Shown piece after piece: positions 30,736 through 42,400 of a stretch of 64,000 nt of DNA. The translations under genes were made by a program, and so were the position numbers. Numbering within the stretch: the first letter of the stretch is position 1; each line of letters starts with the position of its first letter. The stretch is from Microcyclospora pomicola (lineage: Eukaryota > Ascomycota > Dothideomycetes > Capnodiales): contig NHNY01000028.1 in NCBI GenBank assembly GCA_002786065.1, positions 1 to 64,000 on the forward strand, read 5' to 3'. The notes beneath the pieces were generated by a model that worked only from the letters and a program-made list of their open reading frames with translations, did not search any database and was not told the origin of the DNA.

Positions 30736-31302
30736 ATGCCTCGTTACGCAGCACTCGCAACACTCGCGCTTATCGCGCCAGCCTGCATGGCTCTCAACCT
30801 GAATGCAGTGAGTTCATTGCGTTTCCGTCTTGATTCTGCTCAATCGACTGACAAGGAGCTCCTTCAGCGTGCATCTTCTGACGCTACCGTCTGTGACGAC
30901 AATGAAGTGTTGTACGTTGGTAGCAGCTCCTCATACTGCTGCCCGGGCGCCGTATACGGCGACAGCAGCGACGACAAGTACTGCTGCATTGGTGCCTCGT
31001 TTCAAGTGGCTACAGCGACCTTCGCCAGCTGCTTCCCAGAGTGCTCAAACACGGCCGACAACGATGCCAGCGTCTCGTCCACGACCACCCAGACTTGCCG
31101 CGCTACAGTCGCTCTGACCGACGCGTCCTACAGCTCCAAAGTCTCCGTGCTCGCAACAGGAGGCACCGTGACCTCAAGTACTGGAACCACGCTTGGAGGC
31201 GTCACTTCAACGACTTCCGGCGGTGGTGCAGCTGCGTTGATGACCAGCGGACCCATGGCCGGAGTCATGATGATGGCTGGTGGATTGGCCATGGCTTTGT
31301 AG
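30736..31302 (+). CDS. Cysteine-rich GPI-type cell-surface protein
   Basis: 188 residues if read through, 168 if a 60-nt intron at 30808-30867 is removed. The signal peptide is MPRYAALATLALIAPACMA. The mature part has a compact Cys-rich domain (VCDDNEV, SYCCPGAVYG, KYCCIGAS, SCFPEC, TQTC; ten cysteines including two CC pairs). A Ser/Thr/Gly linker follows, then a small-residue and hydrophobic C-terminus (GPMAGVMMMAGGLAMAL) that fits a GPI-attachment signal. It is probably anchored on the plasma membrane or wall; the role is unknown. The possible intron has GTGAGT, CTGAC and CAG signals, a length divisible by three and no stop, so both forms encode proteins. Confidence 0.8.
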   Translation: MPRYAALATLALIAPACMALNLNAVSSLRFRLDSAQSTDKELLQRASSDATVCDDNEVLYVGSSSSYCCPGAVYGDSSDDKYCCIGASFQVATATFASCFPECSNTADNDASVSSTTTQTCRATVALTDASYSSKVSVLATGGTVTSSTGTTLGGVTSTTSGGGAAALMTSGPMAGVMMMAGGLAMAL

Positions 31303-31662
31303 AGGCTTGAGATACCCGTTGGGGAGAGATCAAAAGGAGATGATATAATGAAGCATACCTTGTACATATACCTGTAATGTATTAATGGCGTATTGCTCGG
31401 AACGTTATTGAATTTTGCGACTTTGCAAGCAGTCCGCAGCATCGCGTCTCTCATATTTTGATGTCGACCAAGTTCAGAAGTGATGGTCTTGAAACAGGAG
31501 ATTGCTCATTGACTCGTATGATATTGCAAAGGATCTCGCTTGGACTTGTTCAGATGTGGTAACATCTGTATTTGGCTTTCAGGTCGAAGCTTTTTTGAGC
31601 GATGAAGCCTAGCCTGCCGAAAGCATCGGAACGAGCGAGAACACATCGTCGAATTTCTCATG
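31303..31662. other. Convergent intergenic spacer
   Basis: 360 bp between the GPI-type protein stop (plus) and the CID protein stop (minus). Nothing further seen. Confidence 0.6.
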
Positions 31663-33232
31663 TCAGCGCCTGTTCCCACCATAGTCGTCGCGGTAATCTC
31701 CGCCACCATTGTAAGCACCGCGACTAGCTTGGCCTCCACGACTCCCGCGGCCTCCACGCCCGCCTCGATAGGGATATCCACCGCGGTCGTTATACCCGCC
31801 TCGTCTAGGGCCATTACGACCGTAATCTGACCCATAATCGCCAGAATCATTTCTGGACCCTCCGCGGTCGTTGCCACGCTGCTGCTGCCAACGATCCAAA
31901 CCGGTACCGGGGCCACGTGCGTCAGAGAGATCTCTAGGATCTACTGAAGGTACTGGCTGTAGCTGAACACCTTCGTAGCCTCGGCAGTTCTCCTTGAAAT
32001 GCATAGCAAGCTCACGGCGCTGTTGAACAGCGTTGTAGCTATTGCCCCAGTGATTGCGAGTCTCGCGTTCGGGATCCTTCCACACAATTATGCCAAGAGC
32101 GTCGATATCCTGGATGTCGTCTGGAATGATGTGCTGGTCGAAGCAGTGTAGCAGCTCCGCGTGCAAGTGCTTGACGTCTGATATCAGGTCCTGTCTTGCT
32201 TTTGCGCCTGTTTCGCGGTTAGAGATTGCTCACCCCAAGCTCATCGTCTAACATACCTCCGTTCTCAAGCTCATAGCCACCGACAGGGAACGCGCGCCAT
32301 TGCAAGGGGTATCCGTGCGTTCGTCTCATGTGAAGACCATTTGCGGCTGGAAGCTCATGCCAAGGGGCTTCACTATCACCGGAACGTCCATGCCGCGAGG
32401 GAAGCAGCCACTGTGGCTCCTTCTCGACCTTGATGTCTAGGTCAAACAAAGCACTGTCAACTAATAGGTGCTCAACAAGGACGTCCCACGTCCTGGCTTC
32501 TGAATCGGCAAAACGCGCAGTAGCGTAGAGTGAGTCGAGGAAGTTGGAGTCGAATAAACCCTGCTTCTTCCAGATCTTCAAAACTCTGAGCACTTGCTCA
32601 AAGGTCTTAGCGCAATGTACCGAACCACGGAATGCAGCTAGTCCGACCAGAGCTGGTAAACGGCTCTTGATGGCATTGATAGTGGTTTGTGACAGACGCA
32701 TGGGGTGGCGAGCGTCCGCTGAGTGCTTATAGCACCATGATAGCAAGTCATGGGCGATGTATAAAATATGAAGACGTCTGAAAGCTTGCTGCGGTGGCTG
32801 CTGCAGTTTCCCACGCACAAGATTGCCTAGACCGTCAAACCCTCGGTCCTTCTCATCTGTCTGCATCCGCTTCCAGGGCTCCACTGGCATCAACGATCGG
32901 CTGAGCGCGACCAAATACTTGCATAAGACCTGGATACGCTCTTCCGACAGACCAGGAGCAATGATGTACTTCAAGATCAAGTCCTTGCATTCCTGGAGTG
33001 GTGGCAAAGTAAGTTGGGTCCAACCTCAAGACGAGCCAGGAGAGGCAATAATCCGACCAACCTTGACATTCTGCTGGGAACAGATGTTCGTGGTACGCAG
33101 GATCGCGGAGGCCAGCTGCTCGACATTGTCACGCGTGATAGGGACAGCTTCTTCATCAGTCAGAAGTGCGCGAACAAGTGCGTCAATTGGCACGATGTCG
33201 ACCGTGCCCGAGTCTTGGTCTAGAGCCGGCAT
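31663..33232 (-). CDS. CID-domain RNA-processing protein with RGG tail
   Basis: Three exons, 33062-33232, 32257-32992 and 31663-32207; 483 residues. The N-terminal two thirds match a CID/RPR-like helical domain, which in its family binds the phosphorylated C-terminal domain of RNA polymerase II. Visible blocks are CKDLILKYIIAPGLSEERIQ, FRRLHILYIAHDLLSWC and FEQVLRVLKIWKKQGLF. The C-terminal ~75 residues are an Arg/Gly/Tyr/Asp-rich RGG box (GGYPYRGGRGGRGSRGG), a typical RNA-binding and phase-separating tail. It is probably nuclear and co-transcriptional. It resembles the SR140/CHERP-type CID group more than Pcf11 or Nrd1, but orthology is not certain. The ATG at 33232 is used. Confidence 0.82.
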
Positions 33233-33628
33233 CACAAAGGACTGAAGACTGCAGAGATATCCAAGAAGTAGAGCGGCGATGTGGTTGAATGAAAGTCATG
33301 GTCGATATGAAGTCCAAAGCACGTGAAGCCCAAGCGCCCCACATTCTCGCTGTGGCGCAGTGACGTGGCTGGCCGGCGGTTCATAGTACAATAAGATACT
33401 CAAACAATCACGCCCACGTATGCTCGTGATTAGGTCAAGGCTGCAAGATTGAAACATACTCTTCGCACCACCCCTTACACACCGCTTTCGACCTCGCGCA
33501 TTCTTCTCGGTGCTTTGTACTTGACCGTACAACCCTTAACTGCGCGTTTGAACCCTTGTCGGGCTTGAAGCAACGATAGTCAAGTCCAGGACGACGCTCA
33601 ACGATAACATCTACGACCCCTGCCTACA
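33233..33628. promoter_or_regulatory. Divergent promoter region, CID protein / Vps1
   Basis: 396 bp between divergent start codons. No specific motif assigned. Confidence 0.5.
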
Positions 33629-35839
33629 ATGGCGCAAACCAATCCTAATGCGTGAGTATTGTAGCGAGGCGTAAGGGACAAGGCTGACACGGATGGTAGG
33701 ATCAACGTAAACGATCCTGGTCTCATCACCCTGGTCAACAAGCTACAGGATGTGTTTACCACCGTAGGAGTCCAAAACCCAATCGATCTTCCTCAAATCA
33801 CAGTCGTAGGCTCGCAATCCAGTGGCAAGAGTTCTGTGCTGGAGAACATTGTCGGTCGGGATTTCCTTCCTCGAGGTACAGGCATTGTGACTCGAAGACC
33901 ACTTGTCCTACAACTCATAAACCGCTCTTCGCCGCAAACGAATGGCGCAACCGACGCAGCAGAAACCGAGATCAAGTCGAGCGATGCGCAGAGCAACACA
34001 GAAGAGTGGGGAGAGTTTCTACACATCCCGGGTCAGAAGTTCCACGACTTCAACAAGATTCGGGATGAGATCGTAAAGGAGACGGAAAGCAAGACAGGTC
34101 GCAACGGAGGTATCAGTCCAGCGCCTATCAACTTGCGCATATACAGCCCAAATGTCCTGACCCTGACTCTCGTCGATCTGCCTGGTCTGACCAAGGTACC
34201 GGTCGGCGACCAGCCCCGGGACATCGAGAAACAAATCAAGGATATGGTTTTGAAGCACATCACAAAGCCCAACGCGATCATTTTGGCAGTGACAGCGGCA
34301 AACACCGATTTGGCCAATTCAGATGGTCTGAAACTCGCCCGCGAAGTCGACCCCGAAGGTCAACGGACAATTGGTGTATTGACCAAGGTAGACTTAATGG
34401 ACGAGGGTACCGACGTGGTGGACATTCTTGCTGGCAGGATCATTCCGCTGCGACTAGGCTACGTTCCGGTGGTCAACCGAGGGCAAAGGGACATCGAGGC
34501 TAAGAAAGCCATTTCGTACGCCCTAGAGCATGAGAAGAACTTCTTCGAGAACCACAAAGCATATCGGAACAAGGCTTCGTACTGTGGCACACCATACCTT
34601 GCCAGGAAGCTCAACTTGATCCTCATGATGCACATCAAGAACACGCTTCCCGATATTAAGGCTCGCATATCTGCCTCTCTGCAGAAGTACTCCACCGAAC
34701 TTTCCTCTCTAGGCGACAGCATGCTTGGAAACTCGGCAAACATTGTGCTCAACATCATTACTGAATTCAGCAACGAGTATCGCACCGTCCTCGAAGGGCA
34801 CAGCGCTGAGCTTTCATCGATAGAGCTGTCGGGAGGTGCGCGTATCTCCTTCGTTTATCATGAGTTATACAGCAACGGCATCAAGGCTGTTGATCCATTT
34901 GATGTTGTCAAAGACATTGACATTCGCACAATTCTATACAACTCCTCGGGTTCATCACCCGCGCTCTTTGTGGGTACCATGGCTTTCGAGCTCATTGTCA
35001 AACAGCAGATCAAGCGGCTGGAAGAACCGTCACTAAAGTGTGTCTCGCTTGTCTACGACGAGCTGGTCCGCATCCTGGGCCAGCTTCTCAACAAGCCACT
35101 GTTCCGACGATATCCTTCGCTCAAGGAGAGATTCCACGCGGTTGCTATTTCTTTCTTCAAACGAGCTATGGACCCTACCAACAAGCTTGTGCGAGATCTC
35201 GTTGCAATGGAGGCCTGTTACGTCAACACAGGACATCCCGACTTCTTGAATGGACATCGTGCGATGGCGATTGTGAACGAGCGTCACAATGCCGCAAGAC
35301 CTGTTCAGGTAGATCCGAAGACTGGCAAGCCCCTACCAGCAACAGCCATGCCACCGCGAAGCAACTCACCCAGCCTGGACCTTACAAATGGCAACGAGAA
35401 CGGGTTTTTCGGAAGCTTCTTCGCGAGCAAGAACAAGAAGAAGATGGCAGCCATGGAAGCGCCACCACCTACCCTCAAGGCGTCAGGAACGCTCAGTGAG
35501 AAGGAAACGCAAGAAGTCGAAGTCATCAAATTGCTGATCACGAGCTACTACAATATTGTCCGAAGGACCATGATTGATATGGTGCCCAAGGCTATCATGT
35601 TGAACCTTGTCGAGTAAGTCCTTCCTTACATGGTCTCCACCTTTATCACGACCACTGACACACATTCTAGACACACCAAGGAAGAAATGCAACGCGAACT
35701 GCTCGAGCAGATGTACCGCAGCGGAGAGTTCGAAGATCTTCTCAAGGAGTCCGACTACACCATCCGACGACGTAAGGAGTGTCTGCAAATGGTGGAGAGT
35801 CTGTCACGCGCCAGCGAGATTGTCAGTCAAGTTCAGTAG
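33629..35839 (+). CDS. VPS1: Dynamin-like GTPase Vps1
   Basis: Three exons, 33629-33651 (23 nt), 33700-35613 and 35671-35839; 701 residues, the usual length. Vps1 severs membranes in vacuolar sorting, endosome recycling and peroxisome division. G1 is GSQSSGKSS at 45-53, switch and G3 are VTRRP and DLPGLTKVP, and G4 is TKVDLMDEG. The middle and stalk region follows, then a disordered Pro/Asn-rich insert (about 520-560). The GTPase effector domain (about 600-701) starts [20 protein letters not shown]. No pleckstrin domain or C-terminal proline-rich domain is present, as expected for Vps1. The 23-nt first exon encodes MAQTNPN plus a split codon. Confidence 0.97.
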
Positions 35840-36111
35840 TGCATCACCTTCAGGGAATCAGATCGACTTGGAGCATGCGGCGATGGTATATTGAACCTAA
35901 TTGTGCATAAAGCAAGTTACGACTTCCGTGATACCTCTTGTCTATCGAACAATGGAAACTTTCTCATACGAATCAATGATACAAGTCTATTGCTCTAGGT
36001 CGGTCGTTCAGCAACCCATCAAGCTATGTAAATTTCTTGCGTATATACATCATCGTGACCGTGATCCGCGCTGCAAATCAGCATTTTTCCCTCATCTTGC
36101 GCATGTTTGAT

Positions 36112-37988
36112 CTAATATGCCAGGCCAGCGGGAATAGTGACCAGATTGAGCACCGCACACGGCGCGTCCGCAGTCGACAGAGGCACCGTCTGCTCACCAG
36201 CCGGAACATCAGCGCCGCCCAGCAGGCCCAGCTCGACGGAACTGTTTGAGCCCAATTTCGCCCAGGGCACGCCGGTGGACGGGTCTTTTGCGAAGCCCGC
36301 CCACACGCCCTGCATGTACGCACTGAGGGCGATCTGGTCCGGCGTGGCAGCGCCGAGGTCGTTGGATAATTGGTACGTGCCAAAGACCTCGGGGATCTCG
36401 CTGCTGTGGTAGGCGCCGGCGTTGGCGAAGAGGTTGACGTTGGGGAAGGAGGCGTCGAAGCGGTAGCGCCAGACGGACTGGCGGCCGGCTTGTTGGATGG
36501 CTTGCGCGAAGGTTTGCGTGGGGCAGGTGAAGAGGAGATCGGTCAGGACTCTGTGAAGCGGGAGAATCAGCTCGTTTGTCCGAAGCGAGGCAGAGAGTGT
36601 GAGGAAGGACTTACTGGCTTATCAGCACGTAGGGCACGTTGGTGATGGCGTCAGGATAGAGAGCGAGCAGAGCGGGCTCAATAGCTGAGATGTCGAGACC
36701 AGTCACTGCGAGGACGCCTTCGACCAGCCCCGTGTCGTTGTCTAAGCCGAGAATGGCGGCAAAGACGCGGCCTTCGTCCTTGTTCGTGCCGAGGAAGATG
36801 GGCACATCGGCGAACTCGCCCGACTTGATGTTCGGCAGGGTGTTCGACGCGACATACGTCTTGTTGTCCAGTACTGGGGGCCACATGAAGCTCTGGCTTG
36901 TGACGTACGCCTCAAGATCGGAAGCTGAGACCTTGCGTAAACATGCGAGTGGAGATGCAGCTGACGAGCAGTTGAAATGGGAGGCTACGTTGTTATAGTT
37001 CACGGTCCCGTCACCACTGATGACAGTTTGCTGGGACTCCATGATGGCCGCGCGGAAGGGGAGTGGCGAGGGCGGATTGGCGAGAATTTGCTTGACCGAG
37101 TAGCCACCAGCAGATTCGCCGAACAGCGTCACTTGGGTAGGGTCGCCACCGAACTGCTCGATGTTGTCTTGCACCCATTGTAGCGCGAAACGCTGGTCGA
37201 GATAGCCGGAGTTCTGCTGGCCAGCTGGTATTTCAGGCGAGTTGGAGAACCCAAAGACTATTGCTGCAGGTTAGCATCGCGCTGGATAAATGATCGCAGA
37301 CCCGTCGATCGTGTTACTCACTATTGGTGCGATAATTGAAGGTGACCACGACGACATCCTCGTTCACAGCCAAGGAGCTGCCATTATAGTACGCCAAAGA
37401 GCCAGTTCCGAAAGCAAGGTTGCCCTGATAACCGTCAGTTCAGTTCCACGTAGCTTCGAGAGCGTCTGGAGCATTGACTACTCACACCGTAGATCCAGAA
37501 GAGAACTGGCTTCAGATTCGATGGAGACGCATCTTGGGGCGCATACACGTTCAAGTACATACAATCCTCGCTCTCCGCAGGAGCAGGAAGACCTGGATTG
37601 TTGAAGTATTCTTTCTCTAGTTCACCGGGCTGACCAGTCACTGGTACCGTATCAGTAAAAGGTCACCTCACAGCCCCGTACGCGCTTACTGCTTGAACTT
37701 ACAGAACGTTTGCGGGCAGGCTGGAAGCAGAGCCTGCGCAATCAATGGCGAAGACCACGCTTCGGGAGCTGTCGGCGGAGCGAATCGCAACGGCGGACTC
37801 TGGGCAAACGGGATGCCGAGATAGGAGTTCACCAGACCAGTGACGGTGGGTTGATTGAGGACGCCGGTGGCAGTGCCAATGACAACCCCCGAAGCAATGG
37901 TCACGGTAGGATCGGCGTCACGCTGCTCAAGGGACGCCGGGGCCGCGAGGGAGGTCGCTGCCCATAGGAACAGTCCGAAGTATTTCAT
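36112..37988 (-). CDS. Secreted type-B carboxylesterase/lipase
   Basis: Five exons, 37703-37988, 37486-37640, 37322-37424, 36615-37257 and 36112-36550; 541 residues. It is an alpha/beta-hydrolase of the cholinesterase/lipase family, acting on esters outside the cell. The signal peptide starts MKYFGLFLWAATSLAAP. Early motifs are SYLGIPFAQSP and SEDCMYLNVYAP. The catalytic triad fits S230 in GESAGG, E343 in GTNKDEG and H444 in GAYHSSEIP. The oxyanion-hole GG is created at the second splice junction (IYG-GNLAFG). Four N-glycosylation-type sequons are visible (for example NGS, NCS, NDT). The substrate cannot be told; ferulate, lipid or toxin esters are all possible. Confidence 0.94.
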
Positions 37989-38729
37989 AGTGCTGATATT
38001 GTCCTGGAGTGGCCACAGAAGATCGATGAAGAGCGAGATTCCAGGAAGATGTTAGGAAGTCCAAGGCCTCTGGTATGGGCATACAACCGTCGGCCCTATG
38101 GCCCGGTCGCCACTGGCTCATGGTGCAAGATGGCTTTTGCCTAACTAACTTGAGCTTTCGAAACCGTATTTAGTGAAGAGAACGTTGCGGGCTGCAAATC
38201 GCCGCAAGCGAGTAGAGTGGGTGGCGCATGTCGATCGCTCCGGTAGGACTATGCAAACACATCAGTCACGGCACGCCGGGAATTATCGTGCTATGATCTG
38301 CAGTGGGGAAACGCTCAGGCAGGATTGGGGTCATGTTAGCTTCTTCTTAGTCTCGCACGTAAGGAGCGCCATATACGTCGTCCGCTTTTATGCAGTGTTA
38401 CTAGTCAGCTAGGAGAGACGATTCCTATCCTCTCATTGCTATGAAGCAAGACTGCCGTCACATGGCTCAGAAGTGGACGACTATGCTGACGGACTCTCGT
38501 CAGCAGGTTTGTCTGATAACCTTTTGCTTGTGTTTAAATCGTAGAGATTTGTACAGAAAGCCTTAGAACTATAAGACATGTAGCTAACCGGCAATGCTGG
38601 GGGTTTCAATCTGACGACCTGGATAAACATTCTGATCCGTGAGACCCCGATATATTCTCATCACACAAAAAGGCAGAGGGTATCATTCGACATTAAAGCT
38701 ACGGTGATGAATATCAGTCAAGCACGACC
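37989..38729. other. Intergenic, no gene seen
   Basis: 741 bp between the esterase start and the HID1 stop, both minus. It holds the esterase promoter and is otherwise unremarkable. Confidence 0.6.
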
Positions 38730-41700
38730 TCATACCTCTCTCATGGTGACAGGCTGCTGGCTGTCTCTCGGAGCGAAGCTCAAGGTACTCAATCGGTGTG
38801 CGATGCTGTCTCCCAAGGCGTCGACTGCGCCTTTGGGACTGCGGAGGGTGATGGCCTGCTCTCGACTCTCGATGTTGAAGAGCTTGATCGCCGTTCCTGT
38901 CCATACGCCTCTGATACCCTTGTTGATGGCGGTATCGGCGGCGAATATCAGTCCCCAAACGAGACTAAGGTACCACGGCATGCTGATAGGGCTACGCACA
39001 AGGAGAGCTGAGGGTGCCTCGTCCTGGGCTAAATGATATTGCAAAACAGCAGACGTCAGTAACTGAGTCGGCGCCCTCGGTCTACGACTAGAGGCAAGCT
39101 CGTGTAACGTACCTGGTTGTTGTGCCGTAGTGGCGGCGCTGCGAGGGGTAAAGGACGATGTGACACCAGCAGATATGTCAAATCCTGGTGCCTTGATCTG
39201 ATCTTGATGAGTATCACACACTTCGATGATGGTGTGTAGAGGTAGATATGGTAGCCAAGTTTCGAGCTATAGTAGATTGCATAAGTACGAACGGACGTGG
39301 TACGATGTTGAACCAAGCGACTTACCCAGGCTTGCGTAGGAATAAATTGGTGGGGAGCACTCGCCTGAGAGGCGGTAAGCAGAGCAGGCAAGCTCGCCGT
39401 GGAAGTGTTCGTAGATGTGGTGCGCGATAACGAGGTCTGGCGTGAGCGTTGCTGCAGATGCGCCGGTTGCTTCCCACGCGCCTTTTCGCTGATCACTCGG
39501 GCTGGTTCGGTGGCTTCGCTCCTACCACCAGCACTCGCTGACGCTTCGTGTGTTCTGGTCGTCGATTCTGCATCTTGATCGTCATCCGTTGCGGTATCAT
39601 CCTCGTCATCGTTCCCGATTGTAAAAGCATCGTTCTCAGGTACATGACTTAATGATGGCGAGTGTATCGACGATGGACTGCGAATACAGTCAACCGAGCC
39701 AGTCCTCGACAAGACGTTGGTATCATTGTTGGGTTGGTCTTTTCGCCTTTGCGCTTGGCGGTCAAGCTCTGCGTGCGCTCCATTCACGGTGAAGTCGCGT
39801 AGAGCGTATATCTGTATGCGCGTACGAAGTAGAGCTTCGACGAAGCGTGGGTTTTCTGGAATAGATAATTCAACCAAAGAGCTTGTGCGGATCGATATGT
39901 AAGGTCAGACATACCTCGTGGATTGTGTTCTAGAATGCGGGAGAATGCATCAAGCAGTATAACTAGATGTTGAGGGTTATCTCGTCGCCGGTATAGATAG
40001 TCTGTATTTGCGAGAGCGGAAAAGAGAGATAACAGGCGTATCGAGGTCGCCCGTTGGAGATGCCTGACGTAAGGCGCAATATCATCGATGATGAATAGCA
40101 TCGGTGCATACATCGACTCAAGGGTGCCATTGGATGTAAGCATGATAGACCGTAGACTCTGCTGGAAGTTAGTCTATTGCATGACATTAATTGCGCTGTA
40201 CAACTAACCAAAATCAAGAAGTCCGCATAGCTACCGTGGAATTTAGGGATCTTCAACCGTGCAGGGAGAGTTTCTGCGCCAACGAGCGGCATATTGAGCC
40301 GCGTCGCGAACTCTGCATCCTGAGACAGAGTTTGTAGAAGAAGGATGCAGAGTCGAAGCACACCATGCTTCGCCATGTCATCCTTAGCTTCCATGGCACA
40401 GCACAACACCATCACGAGCAGGTCATGAACTCGGTCAGTCTCAATCACGAAGGCCTTGAAACGTTTATTCGTCTTCAGCATTTCCCAGAGCAATACCAGC
40501 GACTCAGGGGATCCGGCTGATGGCTTCAGAGCCCCGGGGACGTATGAGGCCACTCCAGACCCTTGTGGCACCTAGATTCCATCAGTACGTTGACGCACTT
40601 TTATTGAATGACTGATACTCATACAATGCTCTGCAATGCCGTCGTGATTCCCTGGTGAATAAATTGCAGGTCTTCTGGTTTGTGTACACGACCTAATTGA
40701 TGACGATATTCGTTCCGGTCGCGAGAGCCACTACTCCCATAGACCACAAGCAAAGTCAGGAATTGAAGCGATAGTTGAACGAGACGTGCTCGCGGGTCTT
40801 CGCCCACAGGATTTACAAGCCATGAGCTTGGGTTGTATTTCAGTACCTAATGTCCATAAGCAGCTATCCCCGAACACTCCAAGTTTGGCAGTAACCACAT
40901 TGCAACATACCGTATTCATTAGAGAGCACAATAGTGTCAGGACAATTTGCCGGTCTTTCTCAGTCGTCAAGTACTGTAAAGCTGGCACGGTTGAGTCCGC
41001 GACAACCACTATTAGACCAGTTAGGATGTGCGCGGTGTGTGTAAAGATACTTGTGAGGCGAGGAGGATAGTGGCCTGTCGACTTCACATATCCAGCATGT
41101 TCAGGTATAGAGTCAGACTTACCAGGAGAAAAGTACATCTGGCGGCTGCATAACACCAGAAGCAAGCTCAGAACTTCCGCAGCGTTTCTCTCGTTGTCTT
41201 TCGTCATGCCCGCACTTTTCTTACAGCCAATACCACTGTTCCAGATGCTCCAGCTCGTCTTGAGTTGCGGTATGCCGCGTTCGTCCACTTTTCTCGGCAG
41301 TGTCAGACCGTGCGTGAAGAGACATCGGACAAGCAGCTCGAGCAAGACCTGGCCAAGTGGAGGGCCAATGTCCTCGCCGCTGCCGTTGAGCTTCTTCGAT
41401 GGGTCCAGTCCATCGACGAAGACCCGCGGCTGTATTTGCTGCGCTTTTCGTGGTTGCCAGAAGAATGCATCCTCCCACTCTTGTAGCGCATCTACCTCGT
41501 AGATATGCGGTAAACAGCGCGTGAGCAGCCGTATGCAATTCAGCATCTCCCTTGGAACATTCTCGTTCTCTGCAACACTATCTGCATCGTTCAGGATCTT
41601 CTGCAATCGGGCCACGCACAAATAAATCAACGTCTCGAGGTTTGCTTTGGGACTTCGCAGATCGGAGGGATTTGTGGTGAGGGCACGGATGTCATGTTGA

Positions 41701-41908
41701 CTGAACAAGGTGAAGACATCGTCGGCCGATTCTGGCAGGGTGTAGAACTAGAAAGAGTACAGCAGTCAGAGCTGGTCACTGTCAAGCGCATCGGTCAAGA
41801 GCAGGACTATACCCGAGTCCACCAGCTCTCAGTAGGAGCAGGACAGGCATCGCCCGCGAGTGCGAAGACGTCCTGTTTGAAGCCAAGCTTACTCTCCGAG
41901 TTACCCAT
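38730..41908 (-). CDS. HID1: HID1-family Golgi trafficking protein
   Basis: Nine exons: 41813-41908, 41123-41747, 40896-41074, 40625-40846, 40209-40571, 39915-40161, 39326-39855, 39113-39266 and 38730-39028, all phases agreeing; 904 residues. HID1 proteins are peripheral Golgi proteins, N-myristoylated in animals, that act in secretory-granule and late-Golgi sorting. The start MGNSESKLGFKQDVFALAG has the Gly2 needed for myristoylation. Helical family blocks follow: WEDAFFW, LVNPVGEDPRARLVQL, KFHGSYADFLIL, NPRFVEALLRTR. A ~110-residue acidic and Ser-rich disordered insert lies at about 610-720. The C-terminal part includes LETWLPYLPLHTIIEV. It has the most introns in the window. Confidence 0.92.
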
Positions 41909-42400
41909 GACTGCTTATCTTCGTCGAGCTTGTGCGCGCATTGATTCTATGCCCGCATCTCCAAGAAATGGTTGTGCTATTGTGTCTAGAAACTCGCACT
42001 CTAGTGTTTCGAGACCGGCTGAGTCGTCCTAGATCTCGATTTGGTTCCGAGCTGATCGCAATGTATCCCTTGCGTTCCCACGAGATGTAGAGTAGAACTG
42101 GACAATTGGCACATATTCAGACATGAAAATCGAGCGAAGTTATGTGCAATAGGCACGTCAAGGTAATATTTAAGGTGAAACCCTGTGACGCAATCTCGCA
42201 CTGTAGCTGCGTAGCACATGCACTTCAAGTCAAAGGGTCTCGGTCACTCGGAACGTCCTAGGCTGTGGCAGCTGGCATTTGATCTCCAAGGTAATCAAAG
42301 GCTACAGCATCGTAGACCCAAATGCATATGCATGTGTGAATCATCTTTAGACAGTCATGTCCATGCGCAAATCAGGAAACAAGAACGAAGAAGTTCATTT
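41909..42400. other. Intergenic, no gene seen
   Basis: 492 bp between the HID1 start and the DUF2235 stop, both minus. It is taken as the HID1 promoter. Confidence 0.6.
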
